This document shows, piece after piece, positions 8,191-15,404 of a stretch of DNA of 64,000 nucleotides (position 1 is its first letter; each line of letters starts with the position of its first letter). Origin of the DNA: Clostridia bacterium (lineage in GTDB: Bacteria; Bacillota; Clostridia; Christensenellales; Borkfalkiaceae). The stretch lies in the NCBI GenBank assembly GCA_017448355.1, contig JAFSLQ010000055.1, positions 28,263 through 92,262 of the forward strand. The letters run 5' to 3'. The notes below the pieces were generated by a model. It was given only the letters and a program-made list of their open reading frames with translations, searched no databases and had not been told where the DNA came from. Position numbers and translations under genes: made by a program.

Positions 8191-8224
8191 AAAATGCCGC
8201 CGATAAATTTATCGGCGGCATTTT
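8191..8224 (+). terminator. Terminator after the glycosyltransferase
   Basis: A perfect palindrome with 17-nt arms (8191-8207 and 8208-8224), AAAATGCCGCCGATAAA and its complement, ends in TTTT. Confidence 0.85.
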
Positions 8225-8227
8225 AAG

Positions 8228-8256
8228 TTGACAAAATTTCGGTAATAATATATAAT
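8228..8256 (+). promoter_or_regulatory. Consensus promoter immediately before the flippase gene
   Basis: TTGACA (8228-8233) and TATAAT (8251-8256) with a 17-bp spacer form a perfect consensus promoter. The start codon lies only 10 nt after the -10 box, so transcription should begin about 4 nt before the ATG, leaving no room for a Shine-Dalgarno. Confidence 0.85.
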
Positions 8257-8266
8257 ACTCTTTATC

Positions 8267-9613
8267 ATGACTAAAAAAAGCAAGCGCGTGTGCTTAAATA
8301 AAATAGTGGTGGACGAAAAAACTTCCGAACCGAAAATCGTTAAAATCGAAGAAGAGAGCAACGTATTTAAGGCTAGCGAAAAAACGGAAAAGGACGTCGA
8401 AACCGCTAAGAAAAATCAAAGCAGCGTCGGAAAACAACTCGTTATGACGAGAATACTCGGACTTCAAGAGTATGATAAAAGCATAGATAAGCGGCAAAGA
8501 GTTTTCAAACATATTTTGACCGCCGTTTTTTTGGTGTTCGTCGTCGCTGTTTTAGGATTTACTTTTTATAAGGACTTTTTTGCGCCGATAGGCGAGAAAC
8601 AATCAGTTTCTTTCGGCGATATTTTAAATAAACTTTCCGGCACGTGGTATTATTTTATCTGCGCGCTGCTTGCGCTGTTTTTCGCTTACCTTCTTAAAGG
8701 TTTTAAACTTTCGGTCATCTGCAAATCCCAGACGGGAAAATGGCACTTTAAAACCTGTTTTGAAACGGGAATTATAGGTCATTACTATAATTACGTTACC
8801 CCGCTTGCGGTCGGCGGTCAACCCTTTGAAATTTATCATCTTTCAAAGCACGGGGTTCACGGCGGCGTTGCGGCAAGTATGCCCATTATCGCGTTCTTCT
8901 TTTCGCAATTTGCGTTCGTGTGCCTGGGAATAGTTTCGTTAGTGCTTTTAAACACCAACGCCCTGGGCGTGCAAAAAGCGTTTTTAGAAGAGTTTCCCGC
9001 GGTGTTTAACGTACTTGCGACTATCGGTTTAGTGTTGAGCATGTCTATGCCCGCGCTCGTTTTTACCTTTTCTATCTTCCCACGACTCGGCGCAACACTC
9101 GTCAAATGGTTTACGACTATCGGCGGTAAACTGAAATTCTTAAAAAACCCTAAAAAGACCGAGTATAAAACGCTTAAAACGGTGGTGCATAACTCTTACT
9201 GCATCAAAAAATTCGGCACTAACCCGCTCGCGCTTATTTCTACTATTCTTATAAGTCTCGGCGAAACGCTCGCACAATGTTCCATCGCGTACTTTACGTT
9301 AAGGCTGTTCGGCTACGACAACCCCGACGCAGGCGGTTTCAAAGAGTGGCTACAAATAATGCAATTATGCATAATTCTTTACGCGGCGATTTCGTTTATC
9401 CCGACCCCCGGAAACTCCGGCGCGGCTGACCTTTCGTTCTATCTGTTATTTACGGTCGGCGTACCGTTTGCGGGACTTTCTTTTACCGCGATGGTTTTAT
9501 GGAGAATTTTAAGTTATTATTCCTATATAATAATAGGTTTTGCTTTTACCACGGTTAACCGAAAAAAAGACCATAAACTCGAATTTTTGGGCGTTGCCGA
9601 TTTGGAAAATTAA
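8267..9613 (+). CDS. Flippase-like integral membrane protein (LPG synthase transmembrane-region family, UPF0104)
   Basis: This 448-residue protein has a hydrophilic N-terminus of about 85 residues, then seven or eight membrane segments beginning HILTAVFLVFVVAVLGF. Family signatures are the KGFKLSVICK segment, YYNYVTPLAVGGQPFEIYHL (about residues 170-190, the P-x-G-G-x-P core) and FIPTPGNSGAADLSF near the C-terminus. Members of this family resemble the membrane half of lysylphosphatidylglycerol synthase and are thought to move lipids or glycolipids. Its neighbour is a glycolipid-type glycosyltransferase. The long charged N-terminus is unusual. The start has no Shine-Dalgarno; an internal Met at residue 60 also lacks one. 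Confidence 0.85.
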   Translation: MTKKSKRVCLNKIVVDEKTSEPKIVKIEEESNVFKASEKTEKDVETAKKNQSSVGKQLVMTRILGLQEYDKSIDKRQRVFKHILTAVFLVFVVAVLGFTFYKDFFAPIGEKQSVSFGDILNKLSGTWYYFICALLALFFAYLLKGFKLSVICKSQTGKWHFKTCFETGIIGHYYNYVTPLAVGGQPFEIYHLSKHGVHGGVAASMPIIAFFFSQFAFVCLGIVSLVLLNTNALGVQKAFLEEFPAVFNVLATIGLVLSMSMPALVFTFSIFPRLGATLVKWFTTIGGKLKFLKNPKKTEYKTLKTVVHNSYCIKKFGTNPLALISTILISLGETLAQCSIAYFTLRLFGYDNPDAGGFKEWLQIMQLCIILYAAISFIPTPGNSGAADLSFYLLFTVGVPFAGLSFTAMVLWRILSYYSYIIIGFAFTTVNRKKDHKLEFLGVADLEN

Positions 9614-9633
9614 AAATTTACATTTTCATATGC

Positions 9634-9664
9634 TTTTGCCCCCGAACGTCGTTCGGGGGCAAAA
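9634..9664 (+). terminator. Terminator after the flippase gene
   Basis: GCCCCCGAACG / CGTTCGGGGGC (with flanking TTTT / AAAA pairs) form a strong hairpin that can act in both directions. Confidence 0.8.
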
Positions 9665-9690
9665 AATTTTAAAACTCAACCAACGGTATG

Positions 9691-9719
9691 TAGACTGTTC
9701 ATAAAAAACGGTATATAAT
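9691..9719 (+). promoter_or_regulatory. Promoter of the HTH/zinc-ribbon gene
   Basis: TAGACT (9691-9696) and TATAAT (9714-9719), spacer 17 bp, lie 20 bp before the start codon. An AAAGGAGAGAG Shine-Dalgarno follows. Confidence 0.6.
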
Positions 9720-9738
9720 ATAGGCAAAGGAGAGAGTT

Positions 9739-10353
9739 ATGGACGTAATAAAAATAGGTAACTTTATAGCGGACAGAAGAAAAAAGCAAAATCTTACGCA
9801 AATGGAACTTGCCGAAAAACTGAATATAACCGACAGGGCTGTTTCTAAATGGGAGTGCGGAAAATCTTTGCCTGACGCTTCGGTTATGTTGGAACTTTGT
9901 AAAGTGCTTAATATAAGCGTAAACGAACTATTAACGGGAGAAAATTTAGAAATGAAAGATTATAACGAACAAGCGGAAAAAAATTTAATCGAAATGAAAA
10001 AACAAAAAGAACAAGCCGATAAAAGACTTCTCACGGCGGAAATCTGGTTAGGGCTGTTTGCCGCGCTGTTTTTGCTTGCCGTAGTCGTCAGCGCGGGTAT
10101 AGCGACAATTCCGGAGTGGGCAAAAGTGTTAATAATTATCGGCGGACTTGTAGTGTTTTTTATCGTCTGCTTTTATTTATTAAGGATAGAACAAGTCGCG
10201 GGATATTACGAGTGCCAGCATTGTCATCACCGCTACGTGCCGACCTATAAACAAGTAAATCTTGCTATGCATATGGGTCGAACCCGCTATATGAAATGCC
10301 CTAAATGCGGCAAAAAATCGTGGCAAAAAAAGGTTTTATCCGATAAAGAATAA
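9739..10353 (+). CDS. XRE-family HTH regulator with membrane segments and C-terminal zinc ribbon
   Basis: This 204-residue protein has an N-terminal XRE helix-turn-helix (residues 5-60; QMELAEKLNITDRAVSKWE), a charged linker (70-95), two membrane segments (about 100-122 and 130-150) and a C-terminal C-x2-C ... C-x2-C zinc ribbon (YECQHCHHRYVP ... MKCPKCGKKS). This architecture is common in gut Firmicutes; its signal is generally unknown. The membrane anchoring suggests a regulator that senses an envelope or extracytoplasmic cue. It is flanked by terminators on both sides, so it is monocistronic. Confidence 0.9.
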   Translation: MDVIKIGNFIADRRKKQNLTQMELAEKLNITDRAVSKWECGKSLPDASVMLELCKVLNISVNELLTGENLEMKDYNEQAEKNLIEMKKQKEQADKRLLTAEIWLGLFAALFLLAVVVSAGIATIPEWAKVLIIIGGLVVFFIVCFYLLRIEQVAGYYECQHCHHRYVPTYKQVNLAMHMGRTRYMKCPKCGKKSWQKKVLSDKE

Positions 10354-10357
10354 TTTA

Positions 10358-10394
10358 TTTACAGCGCCCGTGCAAACTGCACGGGCGCTGTAAA
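10358..10394 (+). terminator. Terminator after the HTH/zinc-ribbon gene
   Basis: A perfect 17-bp stem (10358-10374 / 10378-10394, core ACAGCGCCCGTGCA) with a 3-nt loop lies just after the stop codon. Confidence 0.8.
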
Positions 10395-10400
10395 TTATAG

Positions 10401-10516
10401 TTGTTTTCCGTTAGGCTTTTGACCGAACTTCCCTTTCCCGCCCCGTACTTGATTTTTATACGGGGCGGGAAACTTGGTTTAGAGTGTTTTGACCGCACTT
10501 CAAGTTTGACAACTTT
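10401..10516 (+). repeat. Dispersed terminator-adjacent repeat, copy A (split by a hairpin insert)
   Basis: The first half (10401-10430) reads TTGTTTTCCGTTAGGC then TTTTGACCGAACTT. The second half (10487-10516) repeats TTTTGACCGCACTT and continues CAAGTTTGACAACTTT. Between the two lies a GC-rich hairpin (CCCGCCCCGTA / TACGGGGCGGG). Copies C and D have the same two halves joined without the insert, so copy A looks like the repeat with a hairpin inserted and 14 bp duplicated at its edges. Confidence 0.85.
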
Positions 10517-10574
10517 TGCATATATTTTATCATACCAAATGGTATAATGTCAATCATTTTATACCAAAAGGTAT
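10506..10574 (+). promoter_or_regulatory. Promoter and two operator palindromes of the small HTH gene
   Basis: TTGACA (10506-10511, the end of the repeat) and TATCAT (10528-10533) form a promoter with a 16-bp spacer. Two near-identical palindromes, ATACCAAATGGTAT (10532-10545) and ATACCAAAAGGTAT (10561-10574), overlap the -10/start region and the leader, as expected for autorepression by the downstream HTH protein. Confidence 0.7.
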
Positions 10575-10585
10575 AAAATACAGGT

Positions 10586-10795
10586 ATGAATAAATATATG
10601 ATAAACTTTTCCAAAAATTTAAAAACCTTACTCGGAGAAGAATCGATTAACAGTTTTGCAAAAAAGGTACAAATACCACAACCGACTATTACCAGATATT
10701 TGTCTTGTAAAAGAGAAATATCTTTGGAGAATCTGTGTAAAATAGCCGACTACTTTCAAGAAGATATTGACTACCTTTTAGGAAGAAAAGAATAA
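10586..10795 (+). CDS. Small XRE-family HTH regulator
   Basis: This 69-residue protein is one helix-turn-helix domain: NSFAKKVQIPQPTITRYLS is the DNA-binding region, followed by ISLENLCKIADYFQEDIDYLLG, the usual phage-repressor-like C-terminal helices. It has no sensor domain. There is only a weak Shine-Dalgarno (CAGG close to the ATG). Two ATACC/GGTAT palindromes in the promoter predict autoregulation. The HTH gene at 43490-43696 carries the same palindrome, so the two may cross-regulate. A terminator follows at once, so it is a stand-alone unit. Confidence 0.85.
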   Translation: MNKYMINFSKNLKTLLGEESINSFAKKVQIPQPTITRYLSCKREISLENLCKIADYFQEDIDYLLGRKE

Positions 10796-10797
10796 AA

Positions 10798-10825
10798 AAA
10801 GACAAGGCAAATATACCTTGTCTTT
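10798..10825. terminator. Shared terminator of the HTH gene and rpsI
   Basis: AAAGACAAGG / CCTTGTCTTT hairpin, with T-runs on both strands, between two convergent genes. Confidence 0.85.
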
Positions 10826-10846
10826 CTTTTTTCGTTTTTATCGAAA

Positions 10847-11260
10847 TTATCTCTTTGAGAATTGCGGTGCGCGACGTGCTTTCTTTAAGCCGTACTTCTT
10901 TCTTTCCTTCATACGGGAGTCTCTTGTTAAGAAACCCGCTTTTTTAAGCGCCGCACGTGAACCGTCTTCCGCAACAAGAAGCGCACGGGAAATGCCCTGA
11001 CGGATTGCGCCTGCCTGCCCCGTAAAGCCGCCGCCGACTACGTTAATTAAAACGTCGTACTTTGCGGAAACTTCTAAAAGTTCCAAGGGTTGACGGACGA
11101 TGAATTTCATCGTGTCAAGTCCGAAATATTCGTCAAGCGATTTGCCGTTTATTATAATCGTGCCGTCGCCTGCGGGAACAAGACGTACTCTCGCAATCGC
11201 TTTTTTACGTCTGCCCGTTCCCCAATACTGTAATTTCTTTTTAGCAGTGATTTTAGCCAT
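10847..11260 (-). CDS. rpsI: Small ribosomal subunit protein uS9
   Basis: This 137-residue protein is uS9; its C-terminal tail reaches the ribosomal P site. It shows [19 protein letters not shown]-like sequence at the N-terminus, the [20 protein letters not shown] core and the conserved C-terminal [18 protein letters not shown]. The Shine-Dalgarno is AAAGGGGTG. It follows rplM by 14 bp, the universal rplM-rpsI operon order. Confidence 0.98.
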   Translation of the reverse strand: MAKITAKKKLQYWGTGRRKKAIARVRLVPAGDGTIIINGKSLDEYFGLDTMKFIVRQPLELLEVSAKYDVLINVVGGGFTGQAGAIRQGISRALLVAEDGSRAALKKAGFLTRDSRMKERKKYGLKKARRAPQFSKR

Positions 11261-11274
11261 AATACTTCACCCCT

Positions 11275-11706
11275 TTAATTCAAGTCAAGCGCTTCGGGTT
11301 TCTGCGCCGCCTGATTATGTTCCGCACCCTTATAAACTTTGAGTTTGGTAATCATTTTTCTGCCGAGACTGTTCTTCGGAAGCATACCTTTTACCGCTTC
11401 GTAAACGGCAAGGTCGGACTTCGTTTCCATTAAAGTCTTGTACTGAATTTCTTTAAGACCGCCGATGTGTCCCGTGTGGTATCTGTAATATTTCTTTTCG
11501 AGTTTCTTGCCCGTCAATATAACTTTGTCGGTATTGACGATAATAACGAAATCCCCCGTGTCGACGTTAGGCGTAAAAGTGGGTTTATTCTTGCCGCGAA
11601 GTATCGCCGCTACTTTGGACGCAAGACGCCCGAGCGCCATACCGCTTGCGTCGACTACGTACCACTTTCTGACCACGTCGCTTGCGTGAGCCATATAAGT
11701 TTTCAT
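11275..11706 (-). CDS. rplM: Large ribosomal subunit protein uL13
   Basis: This 143-residue protein is uL13, an early 50S assembly protein. It shows [20 protein letters not shown] at the N-terminus, the [12 protein letters not shown] strand and the [12 protein letters not shown] signature. AAGGAG lies upstream of the ATG. It is the first gene of the rplM-rpsI operon and is preceded by a leader that may be structured. In many bacteria this operon is autoregulated by L13 or through its leader RNA. Confidence 0.98.
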   Translation of the reverse strand: MKTYMAHASDVVRKWYVVDASGMALGRLASKVAAILRGKNKPTFTPNVDTGDFVIIVNTDKVILTGKKLEKKYYRYHTGHIGGLKEIQYKTLMETKSDLAVYEAVKGMLPKNSLGRKMITKLKVYKGAEHNQAAQKPEALDLN

Positions 11707-11721
11707 AGTAATTTTCTCCTT

Positions 11722-11840
11722 AAATTTTAACGGTTTTCGTTACGCTTTAATTGCGCCCGCACACGATTATGGGCGACGCGGAAGGGCTAATTCCGACAAA
11801 GCGAACTTAAACGCTTAATTATATTAAATGATTTATGCCT
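11722..11840 (-). promoter_or_regulatory. 5' leader of rplM-rpsI, possibly structured
   Basis: A TATAAT (minus strand, near 11820) starts a leader of about 100 nt before rplM. It contains GC-rich segments that can pair (for example around CGCGGAAGGGC and GCCCTTCCGCG-type stretches, and GCGCCCGCAC with TGGGCGA). Its place fits the L13 leader family of low-GC Firmicutes, but I could not match it to the family consensus. Confidence 0.35.
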
Positions 11841-11962
11841 TAAAAGTCAAGTGTTTTTAAATGGTTTTTACTAAAAATCGCTACGTTTTGAGTAAATTTT
11901 AACATTAAACACTATATATTGTGCGCTGTTTTTAACCGCATACAATTAACGGAAAATATCGT

Positions 11963-12694
11963 TTAATACTCTACCGAAACTAGGCATAGCCCCTTTGCCG
12001 GAAGAGTTTCGCCAAGCAACTCTCTTTCACCCGTTTTTAGCGCTTTACTGAGATTTTCTTTGGGAATTTCGCCCCTGCCCGCCTTTATAAGCGTTCCTGC
12101 GATAATCCTTACCATATTATATAAAAACCCGTTGCCGCAGACTTTTATCTTTATATCTTCGCCCGATTGTTCGACCGTTATGCCGTACACCGTGCGGACG
12201 GTGGTTTTTACGCTACTGCCCGTCGCGGAAAAGGCTTTAAAGTCATGCTCCCCGACCAAAAGTTTTGCCGCAGATTGCATTTTATTGATATCTATATCCC
12301 CGTAAGTTCTGACAGCGTAACGTTCTTTAAGCGGCTGTTCTACGTCCGAAACGTAAAGCGAGTACTCGTAAGTTTTGCGCTTGGCGGTTCTGTTCGCGTT
12401 AAAATTTTCCGCCGCGATTTTGCTTTTTAAAACTTTTACGTCGCTCGGCAAAAAAACGTTTAACGCTTTATAAAATTTTTCGGGCGGAATATTCGCAGCC
12501 GTGTCGAAGTGCGCGACCTGCCCCAAGGCGTGCACGCCCGCGTCCGTTCTGCCGCTTCCGACAACCGAAATCCGTTCGCCCGTAAGCCTGAAAATCGCGT
12601 CTTCTACCGTGCCTTGCACGGAAACGCCGTTTTTCTGCTTTTGCCAGCCGCAAAACGTAGTCCCGTCGTAGGAAATTGTCAGTTTTATTCTCAT
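11963..12694 (-). CDS. truA: tRNA pseudouridine(38-40) synthase TruA
   Basis: This 243-residue enzyme isomerises uridines 38-40 in the anticodon stem. The N-terminus reads MRIKLTISYDGTTFCGWQ and the catalytic aspartate lies in GSGRTDAGVHALGQ (about residue 52). The C-terminal NGFLYNMVRIIAGTL segment is also typical. Its start overlaps the ecfT stop by 4 bp (ATGA), so the two are translationally coupled, the standard Firmicutes ecfA1-ecfA2-ecfT-truA order. Confidence 0.97.
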   Translation of the reverse strand: MRIKLTISYDGTTFCGWQKQKNGVSVQGTVEDAIFRLTGERISVVGSGRTDAGVHALGQVAHFDTAANIPPEKFYKALNVFLPSDVKVLKSKIAAENFNANRTAKRKTYEYSLYVSDVEQPLKERYAVRTYGDIDINKMQSAAKLLVGEHDFKAFSATGSSVKTTVRTVYGITVEQSGEDIKIKVCGNGFLYNMVRIIAGTLIKAGRGEIPKENLSKALKTGERELLGETLPAKGLCLVSVEY

Positions 12695-13521
12695 AGCGCC
12701 CCCGCGATTACGGATAATCCCGACAATAAGTAGAATTTATTCAAAAACACTATGCCGACGATAAGTCCCGCAACGAAAAGCACGCCGAGTAAATCGCGGT
12801 AGGTAAGCCGCATTTTTTTGTACTTGGTTCTGTTTTTACTGCCCGCGTAGCAGCGGCTATCCATTGCGTCCGCAAGTTCGTCCGCGCGGCGGAAGGAACT
12901 TATAAGCAACGGAATAAGCACGGGTATAAGCGCTTTTGCCCTTTTAAATATATTGCCGCTTTCAAAGTCCGCCCCGCGCGCCTTTTGCGCCTTTATAATT
13001 CTGTCCGTTTCGCCGATTAAAGTCGGAATAAAGCGGAGCGCGATACTCATTATAAGCGCGAACTCGTGCACGGGGAATTTTATCCACTTTAACGGCAACA
13101 AAAGTCCTTCTATGCCGTCGGCAAGTTCGACGGGGCTTGTCGTCAAAGTGAGTAGCGACGCGCCGAGTACAATTAAAACTATTCTTGCGATAATAAAGCC
13201 GGCGTTTAATAATCCCACGTCGGTGATTATCCAGAATAAAACCGTGCCTTTTCTGTTGAAAAACAGTTGCAACACCGCCGAAAACACGACGAAAAAGATT
13301 ATCGTCTTTACGCTTTTCAATACAAGTCCGAAAGGCACTTTTGCCGTAATCGTTGAAATTATTACGAATAAAAGGCAAGCGGCAAAACCCAAAAAGTGAA
13401 AGGCGGATACCAAAAACACCGCCACCATATACGCTATGGCGATTAAAATTTTCGCCCGCGCGTCCATACTGTGCACGAAAGATTTTGCGGGAAAATAACT
13501 TCCGAAAGATACGTCTCTCAT
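12691..13521 (-). CDS. ecfT: ECF transporter transmembrane coupling protein EcfT
   Basis: This 276-residue membrane protein couples ATP hydrolysis by EcfA1/A2 to different vitamin- or metal-specific S components. The two diagnostic Ala-Arg motifs of the coupling helices are visible as KAQKARGADFE and DAMDSRCYAG. About five or six hydrophobic segments are present, including IAYMVAVFLVSAFHFLGFAA. No S component is encoded in the window, as expected for a shared (group II) module. Confidence 0.95.
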   Translation of the reverse strand: MRDVSFGSYFPAKSFVHSMDARAKILIAIAYMVAVFLVSAFHFLGFAACLLFVIISTITAKVPFGLVLKSVKTIIFFVVFSAVLQLFFNRKGTVLFWIITDVGLLNAGFIIARIVLIVLGASLLTLTTSPVELADGIEGLLLPLKWIKFPVHEFALIMSIALRFIPTLIGETDRIIKAQKARGADFESGNIFKRAKALIPVLIPLLISSFRRADELADAMDSRCYAGSKNRTKYKKMRLTYRDLLGVLFVAGLIVGIVFLNKFYLLSGLSVIAGAL

Positions 13522-13522
13522 T

Positions 13523-14395
13523 TTATTCCCCCTTTAAATTAAGCGCGCGGCACACGCCGTCGATAAACCCGTCGACGGTTAAGTCGCAGTCAATTAAGAC
13601 GCCCTTTTCTTTCAGTTTTTCGACGAGAAACGCCGTAAGCGGAACGTTAAGACCGCTTTCTTCTATCAGCGATTTATCCGAAAAAATCTCTTTCGGCGTG
13701 CCGCAGGACAAAATTTTTCCGTCCGCAAAAACCGCCGCGTTCGTGCAGTATTCCGCGACTAAATTCATATCGTGCGAAACGATTATTATAGTTTTAACGA
13801 AATCTTTATGAAGTCTTAAAAGCAGTTCTAAAAATTCCCGCTTTCCCTTGGGGTCAAGCCCCGCGGCGGGTTCGTCCAAAATTAAAATTTCGGGCTTTGC
13901 GACAATCACCCCCGCAATCGCGACGCGGCGCTTTTGTCCGCCCGACAAGTCAAACGGCGAAGAATTCTTTATTAAATCGTAGTTAAGCCCCGTAAGCGCA
14001 AGCGCGTCTTTAACGCGGCTTTCAATCTCGCCGTCCGAAAGTTCGGGCGCAAAGTTTTTAAGCGCGAACGCCACGTCGCCCTCTACCGTTTCGGCAAAAA
14101 GTTGGTGTTCGGGGTACTGAAACATCATACCTATTTTAGCGCGAAGCGAACGATAGTCGCATTTTTTATCGGTCAGGTCGTATTCGCCGATAACGATACT
14201 GCCCGCGTCTTTTTGGACTTTTATAAGCCCGTTAAGATGCTGGATAAATGTGGATTTTCCGCTACCCGTTTTGCCGATTATGCCGAAAATTTCGCCTTCA
14301 CCTATATTGACGGAAACGCCTTTAAGCGCGCGGAAGGCTAAACTTTTGGTCTTGGCGCTATAAGTAAATTTAAGGTCTTTTACAGTAATTTCCAT
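13523..14395 (-). CDS. ecfA2: ECF transporter ATPase EcfA2
   Basis: This 290-residue ABC ATPase has Walker A GKTGSGKS, the Q-loop FQYPEHQLF, signature LSGGQKRR and Walker B ILILDEPAAGLDPKG. The H-loop is IIIVSHDM. It overlaps ecfA1 by 16 bp and ends 2 bp before ecfT, so the three are one coupled operon. It is the second ATPase of the heterodimer. Confidence 0.95.
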   Translation of the reverse strand: MEITVKDLKFTYSAKTKSLAFRALKGVSVNIGEGEIFGIIGKTGSGKSTFIQHLNGLIKVQKDAGSIVIGEYDLTDKKCDYRSLRAKIGMMFQYPEHQLFAETVEGDVAFALKNFAPELSDGEIESRVKDALALTGLNYDLIKNSSPFDLSGGQKRRVAIAGVIVAKPEILILDEPAAGLDPKGKREFLELLLRLHKDFVKTIIIVSHDMNLVAEYCTNAAVFADGKILSCGTPKEIFSDKSLIEESGLNVPLTAFLVEKLKEKGVLIDCDLTVDGFIDGVCRALNLKGE

Positions 14396-15201
14396 AACGC
14401 CCCCGCAAGTTCTGCGTCCGAAACGACATCGTCCGCTATATTTAATCCCCGTGCGCGGAGTTTATCCGCGATTATCCCCGCAAGCGGAAGTTCTAAATTA
14501 AGTGCGTCAAGTTCGCTTTTTTTAGCAAAAACTTCCTTCGGCGTGCCCGAAAGCGCGATTTCGCCCCTGTCAAGCACTAAAATTTTATCGGCTTTAACCG
14601 CTTCTTCCATATAATGCGTGATAGCGATTACCGCAACGCCTTTTTCGCGAAGATTATCCACTACTTCCGCGATTTCCTTTCTGCCTTCGGGGTCAAGCAT
14701 AGCGGTCGATTCGTCAAGCACTAAAACCTGCGGCATTAACGCAAGCACGCCCGCGATTGCTATCCGCTGCTTTTGCCCGCCCGAAAGTCTTTCGGGGGTT
14801 GCCTTACGAAAATCCTGCATACCGACGGCTTTTAGGGCAAAATCTATCCTTTTGCCTATTTCTTCGCGGGGCAGCCCCAAATTTTCAGGGCCGAAAGCGA
14901 TATCGTCTTCGACTATCGACGCTATAAGTTGGTTGTCGGGGTTTTGGAACACCATGCCGACGCGCTTTCTTATCTCGAAAACAGCGTTTTTATCGCTTGA
15001 CGAATACCCGTCTACTATTATTTCTCCGCTATTCGGCTTTAAAAGTCCGTTTAAGAGTTTAGCGAGCGTGGATTTACCGCTGCCGTTATGCCCGATTATC
15101 GCCAAAAATTCACCTTTTTCCACGCTGAAAGAAACGTCTTTAAGCGTTTGTTTGTTTTTCACGTAAGAAAAAGAAACGTTTTTTACTTCTAACAGGGGCA
15201 T
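14380..15201 (-). CDS. ecfA1: ECF transporter ATPase EcfA1
   Basis: This 273-residue ABC ATPase has Walker A GHNGSGKS, Q-loop FQNPDNQLI, signature LSGGQKQR and Walker B VLVLDESTAMLDPEG. A Ser replaces the Pro usually found after the catalytic Glu, a known EcfA1 variation. I start it at MPLLEVKNVSF, preceded by AAGGAG; the longer frame upstream lacks a ribosome site. It is the promoter-proximal gene of the ecfA1-ecfA2-ecfT-truA operon. Confidence 0.95.
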   Translation of the reverse strand: MPLLEVKNVSFSYVKNKQTLKDVSFSVEKGEFLAIIGHNGSGKSTLAKLLNGLLKPNSGEIIVDGYSSSDKNAVFEIRKRVGMVFQNPDNQLIASIVEDDIAFGPENLGLPREEIGKRIDFALKAVGMQDFRKATPERLSGGQKQRIAIAGVLALMPQVLVLDESTAMLDPEGRKEIAEVVDNLREKGVAVIAITHYMEEAVKADKILVLDRGEIALSGTPKEVFAKKSELDALNLELPLAGIIADKLRARGLNIADDVVSDAELAGALWKLL

Positions 15202-15230
15202 AAATTTCTCCTTAAACGACTTTTGCAGAT

Positions 15231-15259
15231 ATTTTACCACTTTTCGCGCATTTTTACAA
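15231..15259 (-). promoter_or_regulatory. Promoter of the ecfA1 operon
   Basis: On the minus strand TTGTAA (15254-15259) and TAAAAT (15231-15236) are 17 bp apart, about 30 nt before the ecfA1 start. No riboswitch fits in the short leader. Confidence 0.6.
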
Positions 15260-15319
15260 GCAGATTAACGCGGACTATAATAAACCCCGCGATTTATCTG
15301 TAAATTTTTTAACACGCGG

Positions 15320-15348
15320 TTGACTATTCGGGTTTATCGTTGTATAAT
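15320..15348 (+). promoter_or_regulatory. Promoter of the pyruvate:ferredoxin oxidoreductase gene
   Basis: TTGACT (15320-15325) and TATAAT (15343-15348) have a 17-bp spacer. The leader to the AAAGGAG site is about 40 nt. Confidence 0.8.
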
Positions 15349-15404
15349 GATAGACGTTATTTAATAACAAATCTTAATTACTATATATAAAGGAGTTTAT
15401 CGTA

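Noticed and set aside
10358-10394. Strong palindromes throughout the window as CRISPR repeats
   Set aside because: Each is a single hairpin of different sequence at a gene end; there are no regularly spaced copies.
14618-15166. 182-codon ORF antisense to ecfA1
   Set aside because: A shadow of the real ABC ATPase gene, which has all motifs and a proper ribosome site.
15241-15319. Riboswitch controlling the ecfA1 operon or nifJ
   Set aside because: The leaders from the visible promoters are only 20-55 nt, too short for a known vitamin riboswitch.
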